Shown: in pieces, positions 59,737 through 64,000 of the stretch
How positions within the stretch are numbered: the first letter of the stretch is position 1
Layout: each line of letters starts with the position of its first letter
Made by a program: the position numbers and the translations under genes
Notes under the pieces: generated by a model
Told to the model about the DNA's origin: nothing
Database searches by the model: none
The model's input: only the letters and a program-made list of their open reading frames with translations
Assembly: GCA_934141555.1 (NCBI GenBank)
Contig: CAKPCK010000003.1
Coordinates: forward strand, 1-64,000
DNA: 64,000 nucleotides
Reading direction: 5' to 3'
Source: an uncultured Clostridia bacterium
Lineage (GTDB): Bacteria; Bacillota; Clostridia; TANB77; CAG-508

Positions 59737-62589
59737 ATGAAGAAAATAAGAGGAAAATTAATAATATTTATAATAATATTAATATGTTGTATTTATAAAA
59801 ATTATAATATATCAGAAGCTAAAGCTACAGATATTGAAGATACAAATTTTGCAAATGTAGTTTTATTTGCACATTTTACTGGAGATACAGCAGATGAAGA
59901 CAAAAAATATTTTGAAGATAATAGAGATGAAATTATAAAATTATATGATGGTTCACATGGAAGATCTGCTACTAATTATTTAAATACTATATCTTATGGA
60001 AAATTTCATTTGAAAAATATATTTCCACAAGATGATGGAAAAAAGATAACATCTTATGAACTTAATATAGATAAAAAGTTAGCATATACAATGAATGTAG
60101 ATTCTTTAATAATAGATGAACTCATAAAGAATGTTCCAGAAATATCAGATAAGATTATAGATTATGATGGTGATGGATACATTGATAATCTAACAGTAGT
60201 ATTAAAAGGAGGAAATGAGCAAGAAGTAAAAGATCAGTCAACATTTGTACTACATAAATCAGATTATGGAGCAGAAGTATATTGGTCAGGAAAAAAGATA
60301 AGTTCATATAATATCTTAAATACATATTCATTAATTGATTCTATTGTATCAAGCCAATCAGGAGTGATAGCACATGAGTTTTTGCATACATTAGGATATC
60401 CTGATTTATATAGAAGTAGAGGAGATGATAAGCCTGTATATAGTTGGGATATCATGGGAGCAGCAAGTAGATATATGCCATATCCATTAGCATATTTAAG
60501 AATGCATTTTTCTAATTGGTTAAATATAGAAACAATTACAGAAACTCAAACAGTAACATTGGATGAACAAAGTAATAAAGATGGAAATCAAGCATATATA
60601 ATAAAATCACCTTTAAGTGATGATGAATTGTTTGTTATAGAATTTAGAAAAAAAGCAGAAATCAACTATACAGATGAAGATTCATTAGATAGAGGAATTG
60701 GTGGCTCAGGAATAATAGTATATAGAATAAACACAACAGTAGAAGGACTAAGTAATAATTTTAATGAGACAGGTGTATACGTCTTTAGACCAAGCATTCC
60801 TGGAAGTGGATTTTCACAAAATACAGAAGAAGCTCGTGTGTTAAGTGCATATTTATCGAAAGAGAGTGGAAGGACTTCGATTGGAAGTACAGATTTTAGT
60901 AAAACATTAGAAGATGGAGCGCTAACATTTTCAGATGGAACAAATTCAGGGATTGTAATAAGTGATGTATCTAGTAGTTCAGGAAAAAGTATGACATGTA
61001 AAATTACTATTCCAAAAATATCAGAAGAAAATTTATGGAAAAATACTGATTTTAAAGATTATACAGGTACAGATATAATTAAAGAAATAGGAATATTAAA
61101 TTATAATAATTATATATATACAGTTACATGTTCAAATAATAAAATATACACTCAAATTTATGATGAAAAAAATTGGAATGAAAAATATAATATTTTGAAT
61201 GTTGAAGAATCAAATCCTATTGTACAAGTAGAAATAATTCAAAATGGTAATGACATATATCTTTTTTATTCAGGATATGGATATTTGAAAATAGAAAAGA
61301 TGAATTTTAATACTCAACAATGGGAAGATGTTGCAAAAATAAATGATATATTAGGAGAATTTTGTGTTATTAATAATTCAGGACAATTTTATATTTCTTG
61401 TATAAGGGAAGATAGTTCAACTGCAAGATTAATAAATATTAATGGAAATGAAATAACAGAACTTGGTAATTATTTTTCTAAAAAATATTGTGGACAAGCT
61501 AAAGTTGCTCAATTGAACGGAAATATATATGTTTCAGTTAGGTGGTCAAATGGAAATAAAATAAAAGTTTATAAATATAATTCTAAAAATAATTTTTTGG
61601 AAATAGAAAATGCCATGTTTTCAGGAAATTATGATATGAAGTCAATAGATAATAAGATATATTTTGCATTAGGAAAGAACACTGAGAAAAATGCATCAAT
61701 GTATGTATTTGATGGTGATAACTGGAAAGAAAATGTTGCAAATACAAAATATAGTTTTCCAGAAATATTTAAAATAAATAATGAAATATATGTTATTTTA
61801 AAAGCGGAAGATGAGAGTGGAAAAGCTCAGATATATAAATTTAATAAAGAAAGCAATACTTTTGAGGATGATATTATAGATGTAGATACAGCAGTTCAAG
61901 ATATAAAAATCACATCAACAAATGACTATATATATAGTATTATAAATAAAAAGTCAGATGGCAAGATTATTGTAAAGAAAAGGCAGTATAAGTCAAAAGA
62001 GACAGTAAATCCAACACCTGGACCTGATCAAACAAGAAAATTTCAATTTAAAGATGTTCAGGTAACTGATTGGCATTATTTAGCAATAAAATATATGTTT
62101 GATAGGAAATATATATCAGGATATAATGAAACAACATTTGCACCAGATGATAAAATAACAAGAGGTATGATTGTAACAATATTACATAATATGGAAGGAA
62201 AGCCAATAGTAACTAATATAAATAAGTTTCCAGATGTGCAAGATAGTAAGATTTATTATTATAATGCAATAAATTGGGCAGTAGAAAACAAAATAGTAAG
62301 TGGATATGATACAGGAAAATTTGGACCAGATGATTTTATAACAAGAGAACAATTAGCAGTAATATTATGGAAATATAGCAAATATAAAGGAAAAAATGTT
62401 AATGTTGAAGCAGATTATAGTAAATTTCCAGATAAAAATCAAATATCTAATTTTGCTCAGAAGGGAATGAATTGGGCTGTAGGAACAGGAGTAATAACAG
62501 GTTCACAAGGAAAATTATTACCATTAGGAAATGCAACTAGAGCTGAAGCTGCATCAATGATTTATAAATATTGTACAAAAGTTAAATAA
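59737..62589 (+). CDS. M6-family metalloprotease with SLH cell-wall anchor
   Basis: This 950-residue protein begins with a signal peptide (residues 1-30). The peptidase domain has HEFLH at residues 213-217 followed by TLGYPD, and WDIMGA further on, typical of M6 (immune inhibitor A-like) zinc proteases. Residues about 430-740 form a repeat-rich domain with kelch-like or beta-propeller strands. Three SLH domains fill the C-terminus (about 770-950), each with a characteristic FxDV-x-WxYxAIxY pattern or TRxExA motif, and would bind wall polysaccharide. The protease should sit on the cell surface. GAATAGGAGAA precedes the ATG. Confidence 0.92.
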   Translation: MKKIRGKLIIFIIILICCIYKNYNISEAKATDIEDTNFANVVLFAHFTGDTADEDKKYFEDNRDEIIKLYDGSHGRSATNYLNTISYGKFHLKNIFPQDDGKKITSYELNIDKKLAYTMNVDSLIIDELIKNVPEISDKIIDYDGDGYIDNLTVVLKGGNEQEVKDQSTFVLHKSDYGAEVYWSGKKISSYNILNTYSLIDSIVSSQSGVIAHEFLHTLGYPDLYRSRGDDKPVYSWDIMGAASRYMPYPLAYLRMHFSNWLNIETITETQTVTLDEQSNKDGNQAYIIKSPLSDDELFVIEFRKKAEINYTDEDSLDRGIGGSGIIVYRINTTVEGLSNNFNETGVYVFRPSIPGSGFSQNTEEARVLSAYLSKESGRTSIGSTDFSKTLEDGALTFSDGTNSGIVISDVSSSSGKSMTCKITIPKISEENLWKNTDFKDYTGTDIIKEIGILNYNNYIYTVTCSNNKIYTQIYDEKNWNEKYNILNVEESNPIVQVEIIQNGNDIYLFYSGYGYLKIEKMNFNTQQWEDVAKINDILGEFCVINNSGQFYISCIREDSSTARLININGNEITELGNYFSKKYCGQAKVAQLNGNIYVSVRWSNGNKIKVYKYNSKNNFLEIENAMFSGNYDMKSIDNKIYFALGKNTEKNASMYVFDGDNWKENVANTKYSFPEIFKINNEIYVILKAEDESGKAQIYKFNKESNTFEDDIIDVDTAVQDIKITSTNDYIYSIINKKSDGKIIVKKRQYKSKETVNPTPGPDQTRKFQFKDVQVTDWHYLAIKYMFDRKYISGYNETTFAPDDKITRGMIVTILHNMEGKPIVTNINKFPDVQDSKIYYYNAINWAVENKIVSGYDTGKFGPDDFITREQLAVILWKYSKYKGKNVNVEADYSKFPDKNQISNFAQKGMNWAVGTGVITGSQGKLLPLGNATRAEAASMIYKYCTKVK

Positions 62590-62600
62590 TATTAAACAAG

Positions 62601-62642
62601 AAAAACACAACAGATTTTTTAAAAATGTTGTGTTTTTTTTGT
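62601..62642 (+). terminator. Terminator after the M6 protease gene
   Basis: AAAAACACAACA (62601-62612) pairs with TGTTGTGTTTTT (62626-62637), followed by T. Confidence 0.9.
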
Positions 62643-62693
62643 ATCTATGATATATTATGTTTGAAAAAAGACTCTAGAAAGGAAAAGATAGAA

Positions 62694-63695
62694 ATGTCAT
62701 TTATAGAAGAAATAAAAAACAGAGCAAAACAACAAATAAAGACAATTATATTACCAGAAGCAACAGATATTCGTATATTGAAAGCAGCACAAATAGTAAA
62801 CAAAGAAAAATATGCAAAAGTTGCGTTAATAGGTAATAAAGAAGAAATCGAAAGACTAATAAAAGAAAATAATTTAGAATTAGGAGATACACAAATAATA
62901 GATCCAGCAAAATCAGAGGAGACATCTGAATATGCAAAAGAATTATATGAATTAAGAAAAGCAAAAGGTATGACAGAAGAACAAGCACAAAAATTAATAT
63001 TAGAACCAATATATTATGGAATGATGATGGTAAAACTAAATCATGCAGACGGACTTGTATCAGGTGCAGCACATTCAACTGCAGATACATTAAGACCAGC
63101 ATTACAAATATTAAAAACAGCACCAGGAACAAAATTAGTATCAGCATTTTTCGTAATGGTAGTACCAAATTGTGAATATGGAGCTAATGGAACATTTATA
63201 TTTGCAGATAGTGGTTTAAATGAAGAGCCAGATGCAGATAAACTTTCAGAAATAGCTATATCATCAAGCAAAAGTTTTAAACAATTAGTAGGAGAAGAAC
63301 CAAAAGTTGCAATGTTATCATATTCAACTTATGGAAGTGCACATTCTGCATCAACAGAAAAAGTAGTTGAAGCAACAAAACTAGCAAAAGAAAAAGCACC
63401 AGAACTATTAATTGATGGAGAATTACAACTAGATGCTGCAATAATACCAGAAGTTGCAGAATTTAAAGCAAAAGGAAGTCCTTTAAAAGGTGAAGCAAAT
63501 GTATTAGTATTCCCAGACTTAGGTGCTGGAAATATTGGATATAAATTAACACAAAGATTAGCAAAAGCAGAAGCTTATGGACCTCTTTGCCAAGGTATTG
63601 CAAGACCTGTAAATGATTTATCAAGAGGATGTAGTAGTGAAGATGTTGCAGGTGTAGTAGCAATAACAGCTGTACAAGCACAATCACAAGGTTAA
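62694..63695 (+). CDS. pta: Phosphate acetyltransferase
   Basis: Pta converts acetyl-CoA and phosphate into acetyl phosphate, the first step of acetate formation. The 333-residue form has the short single-domain size usual in Firmicutes. Motifs include ILPEATDIRILKAA, DGLVSGAAHSTADTLRPALQI and NVLVFPDLGAGNIGYKLTQRL near the C-terminus. I use the ATG at 62694 after GGAAAAGA; the upstream in-frame ATG adds 23 residues inside the terminator region. It is followed after 47 bases by ackA. Confidence 0.96.
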   Translation: MSFIEEIKNRAKQQIKTIILPEATDIRILKAAQIVNKEKYAKVALIGNKEEIERLIKENNLELGDTQIIDPAKSEETSEYAKELYELRKAKGMTEEQAQKLILEPIYYGMMMVKLNHADGLVSGAAHSTADTLRPALQILKTAPGTKLVSAFFVMVVPNCEYGANGTFIFADSGLNEEPDADKLSEIAISSSKSFKQLVGEEPKVAMLSYSTYGSAHSASTEKVVEATKLAKEKAPELLIDGELQLDAAIIPEVAEFKAKGSPLKGEANVLVFPDLGAGNIGYKLTQRLAKAEAYGPLCQGIARPVNDLSRGCSSEDVAGVVAITAVQAQSQG

Positions 63696-63742
63696 TTAAA
63701 TATATAATAATGAGTACATACAAAAAGAAAGGTATATAATTT

Positions 63743-64000
63743 ATGAAAATTCTAGTTTTAAATTCAGGAAGTTCATCATTAAAATATCAAGTAATTGATA
63801 CAGAAACTGGTGAAATGCTTGTAAAAGGTTATTATGAAAGAATTGGGCAAGTTGGAGCATTTTTAACACATAAAGTAAATGGAGAAAAACATCATTTTGA
63901 ACATCCAGCAAAAAATCATGAAAAAGCAATTCAATTTGTAATGAAAAGACTAACAAGTGATCATTATGGAGTATTTAAAAGTTTAGATGAATTAGATGCA
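63743..64000 (+). CDS. ackA: Acetate kinase, 5' part (runs off the window)
   Basis: Acetate kinase turns acetyl phosphate and ADP into acetate and ATP. The first 86 codons are present. The N-terminus MKILVLNSGSSSLKYQVID is the first phosphate-binding signature of the ASKHA fold, and KGYYERIG follows. AAAGGTA precedes the ATG. Together with pta it indicates substrate-level ATP production by acetogenic fermentation. The rest lies outside the window. Confidence 0.96.
   Translation, partial: MKILVLNSGSSSLKYQVIDTETGEMLVKGYYERIGQVGAFLTHKVNGEKHHFEHPAKNHEKAIQFVMKRLTSDHYGVFKSLDELDA

Overview
The window looks like a chromosomal stretch of an AT-rich, spore-forming, Gram-positive anaerobe of the class Clostridia (Bacillota). 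The base composition is strongly AT-biased and Lys, Ile, Asn and Glu are mostly encoded by AT-ending codons. There are SpoVT-like and GerQ-like sporulation genes, LPXTG and SLH surface proteins with a class C sortase, a Firmicutes-type 6S RNA, and a pta-ackA pair suggesting acetate-forming fermentation. I cannot name the species. No CRISPR array, insertion sequence or intact prophage is visible.

Layout. 0-13.8 kb: a two-gene heterodimeric ABC exporter, uvrB, tcdA, spoVT, a CAT-anticodon tRNA, a DUF421/DUF4363 pair, a transglutaminase-like protein, and prfB with a programmed +1 frameshift. 13.8-20.1 kb: aspartokinase, a Ca-type P-ATPase, and a metal-resistance module (ArsR/CadC repressor with two operators, a separate HMA metallochaperone, a Cd/Zn P-ATPase). 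20.7-31.6 kb: a COG2509 flavoprotein, 6S RNA, a class A PBP with a KPTEST tail, cysS, argS, rsmA and fmt. 31.6-42.1 kb: a lipoprotein, a sortase-assembled pilus locus, a LytTR regulator with small membrane proteins, and two fused ATPase-permease ABC proteins. 42.2-44.4 kb: yqeK, rsmE and efp. 44.4-48.6 kb: an accessory patch with small unknown genes, an HD nucleotidase-like protein, a VOC protein, a Ham1/RdgB-like protein, a 41-aa membrane peptide and a RhuM protein. 48.7-51.4 kb: an NMT1-type ABC uptake operon with a frameshifted permease. 51.4-64 kb: small unknowns, hisS, hemolysin III, a thioester/Cna-B adhesin, deoD, a GerQ-like coat protein, rdgB, an M6-SLH protease, pta and the start of ackA.

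Three patterns cut across this layout. First, scattered between housekeeping genes are short single-gene transcription units, each with its own near-consensus promoter and usually its own terminator. Several are visibly richer in GC than their surroundings (two reach about 45% by my count) and none has a recognisable function except one HD protein. Second, five of their promoters share almost the same sequence inside the -35/-10 spacer (TTATGTAAAT or close to it). Third, several leaders carry hairpins in positions suited to regulation: in front of the Ca-ATPase, the LytTR-linked ABC genes, the tRNA and the 58.5 kb membrane protein gene.
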